A stretch of 64,000 nt of DNA from Candidatus Saccharimonadota bacterium (GTDB lineage: Bacteria > Patescibacteriota > Saccharimonadia > Saccharimonadales > UBA4665). Below are positions 45,229 through 53,175 of the stretch, piece after piece. The stretch's first letter is position 1, and the number at the start of each line of letters is the position of its first letter. The stretch covers positions 1 to 64,000 of the forward strand of contig JAQBRY010000002.1 in the NCBI GenBank assembly GCA_028286245.1, read 5' to 3'. The notes under the pieces were generated by a model. The model saw only the letters and a list, made by a program, of their open reading frames with translations. It had not been told where the DNA came from and ran no database searches. Both the position numbers and the translations under genes were made by a program.

Positions 45229-45474
45229 TTAGCGAATCTTAGTCATCAGACGCAGGTTTGCCAGGTAGTGGTCAGCGTTCACCTTTGGGTGACACTCCAG
45301 GTAGGCCATGTGCTTCTGCACAAAGGACATACTGTTATCGGCGTACAGAGAAGAATTGGAGCTATAGCTCGCTTGGGTACTCAGTGATACATCAAGCATC
45401 ATGAGTGCCAATTCATTCTCAATGCGGATGCCCTCTTCTGTATTTGCAAAGTTAGCTCGCTTGAGTGTTGCCAT
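45229..45474 (-). CDS. Unknown small protein, 81 aa
   Basis: Helical, Ser/Asn/Ala/Leu-rich, no Cys-rich or membrane motif apart from one Cys. Its ATG is 5 nt after the stop of the 20-aa basic peptide gene, so they form a two-gene unit. Function unknown. Confidence 0.6.
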   Translation of the reverse strand: MATLKRANFANTEEGIRIENELALMMLDVSLSTQASYSSNSSLYADNSMSFVQKHMAYLECHPKVNADHYLANLRLMTKIR

Positions 45475-45479
45475 AATGA

Positions 45480-45542
45480 CTAACTCGCGACTTTTGGTGC
45501 TTTAGGTTTTTTGACTTCTTTACGGCCCTTATCTTTAGACAT
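45480..45542 (-). CDS. Tiny Lys-rich peptide, 20 aa (MSKDKGRKEVKKPKAPKVAS)
   Basis: Begins MSKDKGRKEVKK, which resembles the N-terminus of small Lys-rich proteins annotated in many bacteria. AAGG lies 6 nt before the ATG. It stops 5 nt before the 81-aa gene starts. Its size and charge recall small ribosome-associated proteins, but that is a guess. Confidence 0.5.
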   Translation of the reverse strand: MSKDKGRKEVKKPKAPKVAS

Positions 45543-45682
45543 TTGGTACCTTATCTTATTAACTCGTATCAATTGATAAATTTTTGGCTCTCAGCTAAAG
45601 CTGACCTGTTTACTGCCTATTATACGCCGATCCGCCAGCAAACCCTATTCGTAATCTGTTAAGCTTACGCTTTGGTGAGTGC

Positions 45683-46567
45683 CTATTTAACCGTTGTGGC
45701 CGTATTTCCACTGGTGCAGCTAGAGCCTTGGAAGGCGAGCTTAGCGTCGGCGTCGGTATCAAAAATACTGCAATTGGGGGCCGTCTGACTAGATATAGCA
45801 CTAAAGAAATGCCAGTCCGTAGTGTTTGGTTTTTGCGTAAATACTAAGTTATTTACATTGGTTGCCAGCTTAGCGACTTTGTAGCCGTTCGCACCGTCGC
45901 TTATCTTGACGTCAGGGCCGTAGGCATCATAGTTATCGCCCCCACCACGCAGGTACAAATCAGCAAACGGCATTACCGACTTGGCTGTTGCCTCCAGTTT
46001 AGCCTGACTGACGCAGCCAGCTGCAAACACGATTTGGGCCCGGATACTGCAGAGAGCGTCACCCTTTTGAAATACTGCGTAGACCGCCGGATCGCCCTCA
46101 CCGGCAATGTGGATGGTATCAATCTTCTTCATACCCAGTTGGCTAATGGCGTAATCACCTAGCGCCTGGCCGCTGGCTACAATCGCTTGCGTGTTGTCAC
46201 CAGAAGTAATCGTAAAGACAAAACCGGCATTAGCCTCGGGTTGCGAGGTAACGTTGTAGCGGGTATCACGAGCTTGGTAGCTGACCACACCGTCAGTCTC
46301 ATCCTTAAGTTCTTGGTACTTATAGATACCCTGTTTGGCATTAATTTGATTAGCATAATTCTTGAGCTTAGCAGCTAGCTGTACCGGGCTTACAACACTC
46401 GAGGTTGGTGCGTCTTTACCAACGGTGGCGGTGCTAGCAGTAAGCGTATCCGCATGACCGGAACTCGATACTTTGTAGCCAATGGCAACTACAGCACCCA
46501 CCACCAGGACAGCAACAAAAATTGTAACGAGATGCGCGATACCCTTTTGATCTAATGGCTTTATCAT
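45683..46567 (-). CDS. Exported protein with pilin-like N-terminal helix, 294 aa
   Basis: The N-terminus DQKGIAHLVTIFVAVLVVGAVVAIGY has a basic/polar lead, a Gly and one hydrophobic helix, similar to class-III signal/pilin-type segments but without the usual FTLxE; it may simply be a membrane anchor. The remaining 265 residues are extracytoplasmic, with four Cys that could pair (ALCSIRAQIVFAAGC and PNCSIFDTDADAKLAFQGSSC). Function unknown; it may be a surface protein. Confidence 0.65.
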   Translation of the reverse strand: MIKPLDQKGIAHLVTIFVAVLVVGAVVAIGYKVSSSGHADTLTASTATVGKDAPTSSVVSPVQLAAKLKNYANQINAKQGIYKYQELKDETDGVVSYQARDTRYNVTSQPEANAGFVFTITSGDNTQAIVASGQALGDYAISQLGMKKIDTIHIAGEGDPAVYAVFQKGDALCSIRAQIVFAAGCVSQAKLEATAKSVMPFADLYLRGGGDNYDAYGPDVKISDGANGYKVAKLATNVNNLVFTQKPNTTDWHFFSAISSQTAPNCSIFDTDADAKLAFQGSSCTSGNTATTVK

Positions 46568-46651
46568 GGTCGGTTCGTATACCTATTATTTTTACGACAC
46601 TTGCATAAAGCATAAGCGTAAGCAAGATTGCTGTCAAATAAGTGCAGCCGG

Positions 46652-48271
46652 CTAAGCCGCTTGTTTGGCGGAATCTTCGATACTTTGGCGGGCGAATGCT
46701 TCTATCATCTGGGTTCGCCAGTGGGCCGTCGGATCCGGCGCGGAAATCCTTAGATCATTGCCTACGAGGTAGCTATCCGGGCCGGCGTGGTGCGGCAAGT
46801 CTATTAGATCATTGCCAAAGGCAGCCCGAGTAGCGTCAAAGGCGCGCTCTGCCTGGTGAGCACTATAATTTGGACCGACTATTTGGTTACCTAGCTCGCG
46901 AAATTCACGTATGTAGCCAGTGCCCGGCTCAGCTACAAATGGCGTGGGTTGCCAGGCAGGAACTGATGGCACTGTAACATTTGGTGGGCTGCTAGGGTGG
47001 GCAAAAACGGGTGGACCGGTCAACAAATCCGGTATTTTTGCGGCAACAGCAGCATGCTTAGCAGAATGATCGGGCCTGAGACTAAACCAGTCACCATCCA
47101 GTAACGGTGGTAAGATGTCGAAACCCTTTTTATTGTGCAGATGCTTTAGAGGTTGCACAGGATCATCATTGAGGGTGCTGCTGCCATTCCAGGCGTTTAG
47201 GTCCAGGCCGTCGTGTCGTCCCGGCCACAGGTCTATCCCCTTATCCTTGCCGTCGCCAAAGTCAAAAATAGTATGCTCCAGCCCCTGGTAGGCTAGGTAC
47301 ACCCCTACCAGGCCCAGACCAAGCAAGGCCACGCGCCCGAATACACTGCCCCGGCGGCGTTCGCCGCGCTCAGCCCGCGCCAGGCGGCGGCTGGCAACCC
47401 GCTCACTAACGTAGTTGGTACTGCGCACATAGCCAGCCGTGGTTGCGCCACCAAGCCCAACTCTACCGAGTAAACGGCGGCGGCGGCGCGGCACGTCCAC
47501 AACGATGACTGACTTATCGACTTCTTTTTTCTTACTGTAATCAATAAATAATTCCGAGGCAACTTGCGGGTCTTTCCAGCTCATGGCATCATTAAATTCT
47601 TTTTCGGTCATATACTGTGCTCGCGTATCGCCAATCATATCAGCCGATAAAAACACGAGCCGGTCGCCCGGTTTGAGGTCTATGACGCCCACCTGTACCG
47701 GATCAAAAAATTCGTGACCAAATCCATGGTGGAGCTGCTCTACGTCGCCCTCATCACGGGTTATTTCTTTAACCTCGTCACCGGAGCGTACTAAAATGCG
47801 ACCATCGCCAACATGGCCATAGACGGCCTTAAGCGTAGTGCCCTCATGGTAAAACCTGGCCACACTCGTTGATGCCAGTACGTCGTGGCCAATCTGCCCC
47901 TCAAATTTTGCGGTCTGCACTCTCTCCTGGGTCGTAAAAAAGGCTTCGCGCATAGACCTGATAGGGTCGAGCGGATCAAAATCCCGGGTAATAGATTCGC
48001 TAAGCACTTCGCGAATAAGCCCCGCCGTTGTTCCCATCGGTCCTTCCGGACTTTCGGGGTTTTGGCTCTGACCATACAGCTTTTCGTCAACCACGCCGTA
48101 AATGGCCGACTCCGCATTGTAAATACGCGCATTATTGCCCCGCAGATCAATATGGTCTTCGCCTACTTGCAGGCGTCGTAATATACTTGGGTCAAAAGAA
48201 TATTCATGAGTAGGGCGTACGGTCTCTACTACCGGAGTTCTATCAATTACGTTGCCGGCAGTTTCGGTCAT
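46652..48271 (-). CDS. PP2C-like membrane phosphatase with extracellular domain, 539 aa
   Basis: Residues about 35-265 match a PP2C-type Ser/Thr phosphatase core: STSVARFYHEGTTLKAVYGHVGDGRILV and LKPGDRLVFLSADMIGD resemble the family's GDSRxxL and DGL/DG-type motifs. The early RxxNED and DGMGG metal motifs are not evident, so catalysis is uncertain. An Arg-rich stretch (RRRRRLLGR..., RRLARAERGERRRG) precedes a transmembrane helix near residue 310 (VALLGLGLVGVYLAY), and about 210 Pro/His/Asp-rich residues lie outside. The shape suggests sensing outside and signalling inside. AGAGGGC precedes the ATG. Confidence 0.7.
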   Translation of the reverse strand: MTETAGNVIDRTPVVETVRPTHEYSFDPSILRRLQVGEDHIDLRGNNARIYNAESAIYGVVDEKLYGQSQNPESPEGPMGTTAGLIREVLSESITRDFDPLDPIRSMREAFFTTQERVQTAKFEGQIGHDVLASTSVARFYHEGTTLKAVYGHVGDGRILVRSGDEVKEITRDEGDVEQLHHGFGHEFFDPVQVGVIDLKPGDRLVFLSADMIGDTRAQYMTEKEFNDAMSWKDPQVASELFIDYSKKKEVDKSVIVVDVPRRRRRLLGRVGLGGATTAGYVRSTNYVSERVASRRLARAERGERRRGSVFGRVALLGLGLVGVYLAYQGLEHTIFDFGDGKDKGIDLWPGRHDGLDLNAWNGSSTLNDDPVQPLKHLHNKKGFDILPPLLDGDWFSLRPDHSAKHAAVAAKIPDLLTGPPVFAHPSSPPNVTVPSVPAWQPTPFVAEPGTGYIREFRELGNQIVGPNYSAHQAERAFDATRAAFGNDLIDLPHHAGPDSYLVGNDLRISAPDPTAHWRTQMIEAFARQSIEDSAKQAA

Positions 48272-48346
48272 TTCAAGCCCTCTATGTTAGTAATTGCTCT
48301 GAGTTTGACAGTTGCAGCCGGTTTATACAGTAAAAATTTTCGCTCT

Positions 48347-49090
48347 CTAGACAGTTGCTTGATGATCAAGAAACTCTATGGTGCGGCGCCAAGCATCAGT
48401 GGCCGCCGGCTGATTATAAGCGTAGGGATTGGTATCGTTAAAAAATGCATGGCCACAATCCGGGTACACCTGGGCCTTAAAGTCAACATTGGCAGAGGCC
48501 ATCTCCTCTTGAACCTTTGGCAAGTTCTCCATAAGACCAGCGTCTTTCTCGCCGTAAAACGCCAAAACCGGACAGGCTATTTGCTTAAGCTGCGCTACGT
48601 CCGAGAGGTTGGCATGGCCATAAAACGGAATAGCTGCCTTGAGCCGTGGCTCTGCCATTGCCATCGAAAAGCCGTAACTGCCGCCAAAACAAAATCCGGT
48701 TACCGCCACCCACTGATGTGTGTCCGGATTGTCGTACAGGTAATCAAAACACGTCTGCAAGCGGCCTAGCGTTTTTTCGGCAAAGCCGGGAGCCTGCATC
48801 GGCGTCATCAGCGCCCGGAGCTTGGGCTGGGCTTCGTTACGCGTTTCGGGGTTAAAGAAGTCCAGCTGCAACTGCGCAGCATGGGCAGCAATGTCGGTTT
48901 CACCCACCAGCTCCGGCGCCAGAGCCATGTATCCCTCGGCCGCAAACCTGTCGGCAATCGACTTTGTGTGGTCATTTAAACCCCACACTTCGTGGATCAC
49001 AATCACCCCGCCCTTCACTGCGCCCTCTGGTACAGCCAGATAGGCGGCCAGCGGCGTATCTTGGTAATGTAGTTCAATCATATTCCCCAT
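48347..49090 (-). CDS. Dienelactone hydrolase-family esterase
   Basis: Alpha/beta hydrolase, 247 aa. Catalytic Cys134 in GFCFGG, Asp183 in YGEKDAGL and His214 in DCGHAFFND make the DLH triad; HEVWGL supplies the conserved Glu. Cytosolic (no signal peptide). Natural substrate unknown; relatives act on dienelactones or other small esters. AAGGAGG 6 nt before the first ATG supports the start, in preference to the ATG three codons later. Confidence 0.9.
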   Translation of the reverse strand: MGNMIELHYQDTPLAAYLAVPEGAVKGGVIVIHEVWGLNDHTKSIADRFAAEGYMALAPELVGETDIAAHAAQLQLDFFNPETRNEAQPKLRALMTPMQAPGFAEKTLGRLQTCFDYLYDNPDTHQWVAVTGFCFGGSYGFSMAMAEPRLKAAIPFYGHANLSDVAQLKQIACPVLAFYGEKDAGLMENLPKVQEEMASANVDFKAQVYPDCGHAFFNDTNPYAYNQPAATDAWRRTIEFLDHQATV

Positions 49091-49234
49091 CTGCAGCCTC
49101 CTTACAATCAGTCCATCATAGCATCTGATCTAGACATACACTATGTTAAGGTTTAGGCGCTAGAACATTGACAAAAGTTAATAATTATAATAAAGTTATC
49201 GTAATTATTTTATAAACTGTACTGGAGTATAACT

Positions 49235-49492
49235 ATGGCAAGACCTCAATCACCATGCGAATATGGCACTTGTCCAAGTGATCAAATCCGTGCGGCCAGC
49301 CAAGAAGATCCTGTGAAGCAAGCCGAGATGATGGCGGGCTGCGCTCGGGCTTTAGCCAGAATTATTCAAGCAGAAGATTATGCGATGCTTATTGCAACTG
49401 ACGCAGTGTCGGTAGGCACTACAGACCAAGAAGGTGCTATTACTTTTGGTCCATCCCCATGTCCGCTCATGACTCCCTACTCGTTTGAATAA
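49235..49492 (+). CDS. Unknown small protein, 85 aa
   Basis: Contains four Cys (SPCEYGTCPSD, GCARAL, SPCPLM) that might bind a metal, and a helical centre. No family recognised. GGAG lies 8 nt before the ATG; a TTGACA at 49168-49173 is the likely -35 region, with TAAAGT 17 nt downstream. It converges with the tmRNA gene. Confidence 0.6.
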   Translation: MARPQSPCEYGTCPSDQIRAASQEDPVKQAEMMAGCARALARIIQAEDYAMLIATDAVSVGTTDQEGAITFGPSPCPLMTPYSFE

Positions 49493-49504
49493 TACATTGG
49501 CAAA

Positions 49505-49538
49505 CAAAAAGACCTTCGAGCGAGTCGAAAGCCTTTTT
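49505..49538 (-). terminator. Terminator of tmRNA
   Basis: Minus strand AAGGCTTTCGA-CTCGC-TCGAAGGTCTT followed by TTTG, an imperfect stem immediately after the tmRNA CCA end. Confidence 0.65.
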
Positions 49539-49942
49539 TGGAGGAGCTGGCGGGTACCGCCCCCGCGTCCATCGGTTTATCTTGGTTAGTCGTCTACAGG
49601 TATAGTTTGTTTTGCTGTCTTAGGTAGTAAGTATCGAAACAAACAAACATCTTACTACGGCAGTCCTGGTCTTAGCGCACTGCTCGAACACTTCAGCGCG
49701 AGCGTTCAGAAGATATATAACGAACTCTAGTTATCTGAAATCACTAGGGACGTTGCAGCCAATAAATTAGGCTGCGGTTGCGAATGACGTGCTCTTAGGG
49801 AAAACAAAGTTTCCAAAAGAAGCAGCCAATTCAGCAATTGTAGACTTGCGTTCTGCAGTTACAAAAATTTGCCGTATAACGCTAGCACGCGACCTGCTGA
49901 TCTAACCGATAAAGTCCAATGTCGAGCTTAAAATTCAGCCCC
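49539..49942 (-). ncRNA. ssrA: Transfer-messenger RNA
   Basis: Rescues stalled ribosomes. The ends pair as a tRNA-like acceptor (5' GGGGCTG with 3' CAGCTCC, then T and CCA) with a T arm GCGGG...CCCGC whose loop reads GGCGGTA. The message part contains GTAACT-GCA as the resume site and an in-frame stop TAA (49767-49769). The encoded tag has 29 residues from GCA (49854-49856), starting AERKSTIAEL and ending SFATAA. That is about three times the usual tag length. TATAGT (49949-49954) lies 6 nt before the first base. RNA length is 404 nt. Confidence 0.92.
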
Positions 49943-50028
49943 ATATTTACTATAGTCACCTATAGCTAATTACATTATAGCACTTTTAAGTATATTTCGC
50001 TAGTGCTTCCTCGTACCGGATTTAGGCA

Positions 50029-50823
50029 TTATGTATTTATAACAAGGTACAGGTTGTGCCACTCTTCTAGGCTGAGAGTCTGTGGCCGGCGCGTGGGAGC
50101 GATATTGGCCATCTCGCAGAGGGCTTTTACCTGCTCCTTATCGAGGCGCAAACCGCCACTTAGGCTATTGAGCAGGGTTTTGCGGCGCTGGCCATAGCCG
50201 GCTTTTACCAGTCTAAAGAAGCCTTTAACCTCGCTGTCTGGTAGTAGCAGCTTGGTTTTACGTTTGAGCACCAGGATTTGGGAATCAACTTTTGGCGGCG
50301 GTAGGAACAGTTCTGCCGGCACCAGCTGACCGAGGCTCACATCCCAATAAAATTGCGCTGTAACACTCAGTAGCGACATGTCGCCTGGGGCAGCGGCTAC
50401 GCGTTGGGCAACCTCTTTTTGCACCAGCAGCACAGCGGTGCCGGGCGGATTCGTGGATTCGCTCAGCAACTGAATTAAATTACTCGTGAGGTAATAAGGG
50501 ATATTCGCCACTATCTTGTAGTGGGCTGGAAGCAAAGTATAGTCATAAGAGCGTATATCGCCCTGCTCTATCACCAGCTGCTTGCCGAGAACGGCGTGGA
50601 ATTTTTGATTAAGTCCGGTGAGCAGGCTGGCGTCAAACTCCAGAGCGCGCACCCTGGCTTCGCGGGCCAGCAAATGGCTGGTCAGGGTGCCGGCACCAGG
50701 TCCGATTTCCAGCACAAAGTCGCCCTTTTGCACGTCGGCAGCGCTACACATCGCCTCTAACGAGTCTTCGTCTTTGAGCCAATGCTGACCGAGCGATTTT
50801 TTTGCAAAAGGTAATTCTGGCAT
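50029..50823 (-). CDS. rsmA: 16S rRNA dimethyladenosine transferase
   Basis: KsgA/RsmA dimethylates two adjacent adenines near the 3' end of 16S rRNA. Motifs: KSLGQHWLKD (variant of KxxGQNFL), FVLEIGPGAGTLT for SAM binding, ALEFDASL, and the catalytic IPYY in VANIPYYLTSNLI. 264 aa, normal. Its ATG shares a base with the stop of the upstream 162-aa gene (TAATG at 50821-50825). Confidence 0.95.
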   Translation of the reverse strand: MPELPFAKKSLGQHWLKDEDSLEAMCSAADVQKGDFVLEIGPGAGTLTSHLLAREARVRALEFDASLLTGLNQKFHAVLGKQLVIEQGDIRSYDYTLLPAHYKIVANIPYYLTSNLIQLLSESTNPPGTAVLLVQKEVAQRVAAAPGDMSLLSVTAQFYWDVSLGQLVPAELFLPPPKVDSQILVLKRKTKLLLPDSEVKGFFRLVKAGYGQRRKTLLNSLSGGLRLDKEQVKALCEMANIAPTRRPQTLSLEEWHNLYLVINT

Positions 50824-51311
50824 TACGTTCTCAGTGCCGTGTGGCCAGCTTGCCGATAGCGCTCTAGTTGGGCTTGTTCAGCAATCAGAGTCAAAGAGTC
50901 TGTTATTGTTTCCAGAATGATCAACTTCTGAGAAGGTACACGATTACTAGTGGCTTCATCTATGAGTCGGCCATGATGATCTATCACAGCCATCGTCACG
51001 GGCATTCCCTGCTGGCGGCACACCTCGGCAGTTACTGTAAGGGTATTTGCCATTACGGCTATCGGCGCTTTGGCGTCTTTACCCTTACTTTCTAACCACA
51101 CTAGGGTTTGAAACCTATCATCATCCTCATACTTTTGACAGACTACTACTGGAGACTTATTAACGCCAAATCGAGAACGACGTTTCGGCAGCAACTTTTC
51201 CGCACTTTGCCAGGCGGCAACGCCTTTCGCCCTGATCTCTTGATGTATAGCGAGCTCTCTAGAGCTCGGTTTAGGAAGATCGTTCCATGATGAATCTCTA
51301 ATTGGTGGCAT
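50823..51311 (-). CDS. Unknown protein, 162 aa
   Basis: No family recognised; basic N-terminal half (KLLPKRRSRFGVNKSPVVV), then a mixed alpha/beta part (PVTMAVIDHHGRLIDEA). Cytosolic. It is coupled to rsmA by TAATG. AAGGAG lies 6 nt before the ATG and a TAGAAT -10 about 25 nt upstream. Confidence 0.65.
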   Translation of the reverse strand: MPPIRDSSWNDLPKPSSRELAIHQEIRAKGVAAWQSAEKLLPKRRSRFGVNKSPVVVCQKYEDDDRFQTLVWLESKGKDAKAPIAVMANTLTVTAEVCRQQGMPVTMAVIDHHGRLIDEATSNRVPSQKLIILETITDSLTLIAEQAQLERYRQAGHTALRT

Positions 51312-51334
51312 GCTGACTCCTTATTGTTCCTATT

Positions 51335-52630
51335 CTACCAGTTATGATAGCTGACCCAGTGATTATAGGCTGCGCCCCAGCTTCCGTAGCGGCCGATGGC
51401 GTAGCCGGAGCACCAGCGGAGCTGGGTGACCGGGTTGGTTGCCCAATCATCGCCGGCGCTGGCCATTTTTAATCCCGGCGTAGATTGACAGAGTCCGTAG
51501 CCGCCGCTACTTGGTACCGAACCGGCATAGGCCGGACAGCCGCCATACTGGCCCTGGGCTTTGGTAGGGCACCAACCAGATTCGTGGCTAATAATGTAGT
51601 CAGCGTAGGTGTAATCGTTAGGTGAAATCCCGGCCTGGGCCATATCGCCCTTAATACCGCTCAGGCTGCTGCCTACCACTTGTATCTGCGTAACTGGCTG
51701 TTGAGTGATAACCGTTTGCAGCACCGAGCGCCCAACGGGCTGATCATTACGCAGCGTTACCTGATAGGTCACCACCTGCTTACCAGCCGAACCTTGTTGC
51801 CTAACGGCCGTGGTGCCATAGGCCAGGCTCGGATCGCTAATCTGTTGTATTGGCATGGCAATGTTTTCGGTGACCGACTCAATCTTTACACCGTTACGGG
51901 TAATAAATACCTGTGTTTGCGGCGCCAGCGGCGTATCAACGGTCGGTGTGACCTGGTCGCCCTTTGATAATTTGATGGCTTTTTGGTCCATAAGCTCGCC
52001 AACGGTTTTTGCCTGCGTGCGCAGCGCCACCGGCGTGCCATACAGGTTTAAGTTTACCGGTGTGGCCCGCTCAATTACTACTTGCTGCCCAATGGCACCG
52101 GTCTTTAAAAAGTTTTGGACCGGGTCGGTGGTAACGGTGTCTTCCGGATACACCGTGGTACCGCTCTGCGAGGCAATACTACGCGGCGTCGTTGCAGCGC
52201 TAAAAGTCACTATTTTATTGCCACCATCAACAATTTGGACCGGTAGTGCCCTATAAATGTTAATACGAAAATCATCTTGATTAATAGTAGCCGTTTGGGC
52301 CGGTTCTACCCGGTCGCCCTCATTGAGCTGAATATTAAGCCGCTTAAGCAGTCCGCCAACCGTCCGTTCGCGGCTGGGCACGACCTGTTTTTGCTTGTCA
52401 TGAGAAATAATCACGATCCGGGCGTCGGTATGGGGCACATCGGTGTTAGTAGTGAGACGGACCAGAGCAAAAGCAACGACGGTAATAACCAGTAGTATGC
52501 CAAAGGTAAAAAACGGGATAACAAAGGGGTGCCACCCGGCCAGCTTAAATCTATGAACGCGTTTGTTACGCAGCTTAAGAGTACGTAAGCGCTTGGGCAG
52601 CTTGGACTTGAGTTTAGAAGATGTAGCCAT
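51335..52630 (-). CDS. DUF348/G5-domain wall-lytic protein (Rpf/lytic-transglycosylase-like)
   Basis: Peptidoglycan-remodelling protein, 431 aa. Basic cytosolic start, one transmembrane helix (about residues 36-58, FVIPFFTFGILLVITVVAFALV), DUF348 repeats (RTVGGLLKRLNIQLNEGDRV, KTVGELMDQKAIKLSKGDQV), a G5 domain (about 245-325) and a lysozyme-like C-terminal domain with the likely catalytic Glu350 in SHESGW plus Cys pairs (GGCPAY, GLCQSTPG). This architecture is that of actinobacterial resuscitation-promoting factors and Bacillus YabE-type proteins. The 5' UTR is structured (52643-52685). Confidence 0.88.
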   Translation of the reverse strand: MATSSKLKSKLPKRLRTLKLRNKRVHRFKLAGWHPFVIPFFTFGILLVITVVAFALVRLTTNTDVPHTDARIVIISHDKQKQVVPSRERTVGGLLKRLNIQLNEGDRVEPAQTATINQDDFRINIYRALPVQIVDGGNKIVTFSAATTPRSIASQSGTTVYPEDTVTTDPVQNFLKTGAIGQQVVIERATPVNLNLYGTPVALRTQAKTVGELMDQKAIKLSKGDQVTPTVDTPLAPQTQVFITRNGVKIESVTENIAMPIQQISDPSLAYGTTAVRQQGSAGKQVVTYQVTLRNDQPVGRSVLQTVITQQPVTQIQVVGSSLSGIKGDMAQAGISPNDYTYADYIISHESGWCPTKAQGQYGGCPAYAGSVPSSGGYGLCQSTPGLKMASAGDDWATNPVTQLRWCSGYAIGRYGSWGAAYNHWVSYHNW

Positions 52631-52642
52631 ATATTATGAGCC

Positions 52643-52685
52643 CAGGAAAGTCCGACGTGTAGGTGCCACCGCGTACACTTCCCTG
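52643..52685 (-). promoter_or_regulatory. Structured 5' UTR of the wall-lytic gene
   Basis: CAGGGAAGT pairs with ACTTTCCTG over 9 bp, enclosing a second possible stem (GTGTA/TACAC). It lies between a promoter (TTGGCC 52724-52729, 18-nt spacer, TATACT 52700-52705) and the ATG at 52630, 12 nt from the start, with no clear Shine-Dalgarno site outside the stem. It does not match a riboswitch I know. Confidence 0.45.
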
Positions 52686-52716
52686 TTAGCTATCTTAAAA
52701 GTATACCAAAGTGTCG

Positions 52717-53175
52717 CTAGTCTGGCCAATGGGCCAACACGGCTGCAACGTCCGGGCTCATTCCCTGATGGGCCAGCTGAGCGGGCGTTAACCAGGCCAG
52801 TTCGGCTATTTCCAGCTTTTGCTTGTGCACCGTAGGTTTTAGTTTGAGTACTACTTCGTAGGCATCGTACAGATACCTTAGCCCGTGCCGGCGGTATTGC
52901 TGTAGGCCCACCAATCGCAGCTGAGCCGGATCAACGGTAATAGCTGTTTCTTCGTAAAGTTCACGGACTGCCGCCGCCAGCGCCGACTCATGCCTATGCG
53001 CGCCGCCGCCGGGCAGCGACCAGGCACCATCACTAATCCATATTCGGGCAACTAATAATTCGTTGCCACAACGTACCGCAATTCGGCTACGTCGGCTGTC
53101 CTTTAAATAAAAGTAGAGCGCCGGCCAAGCAAGCCAAAATATAGTTTTGCCCGCCAGACGCCATAGCCGCATCAT
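52717..53175 (-). CDS. NUDIX hydrolase with hydrophobic N-terminus
   Basis: 152 aa. The box GGGAHRHESALAAAVRELYEET is complete (R-E-L-Y-E-E). The first 25 residues (KTIFWLAWPALYFYL) are hydrophobic and may attach it to the membrane, as in a group of membrane-associated NUDIX proteins. Its start overlaps the pcrA stop (ATGA), so it is translated after the helicase. Substrate unknown. Confidence 0.85.
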   Translation of the reverse strand: MMRLWRLAGKTIFWLAWPALYFYLKDSRRSRIAVRCGNELLVARIWISDGAWSLPGGGAHRHESALAAAVRELYEETAITVDPAQLRLVGLQQYRRHGLRYLYDAYEVVLKLKPTVHKQKLEIAELAWLTPAQLAHQGMSPDVAAVLAHWPD

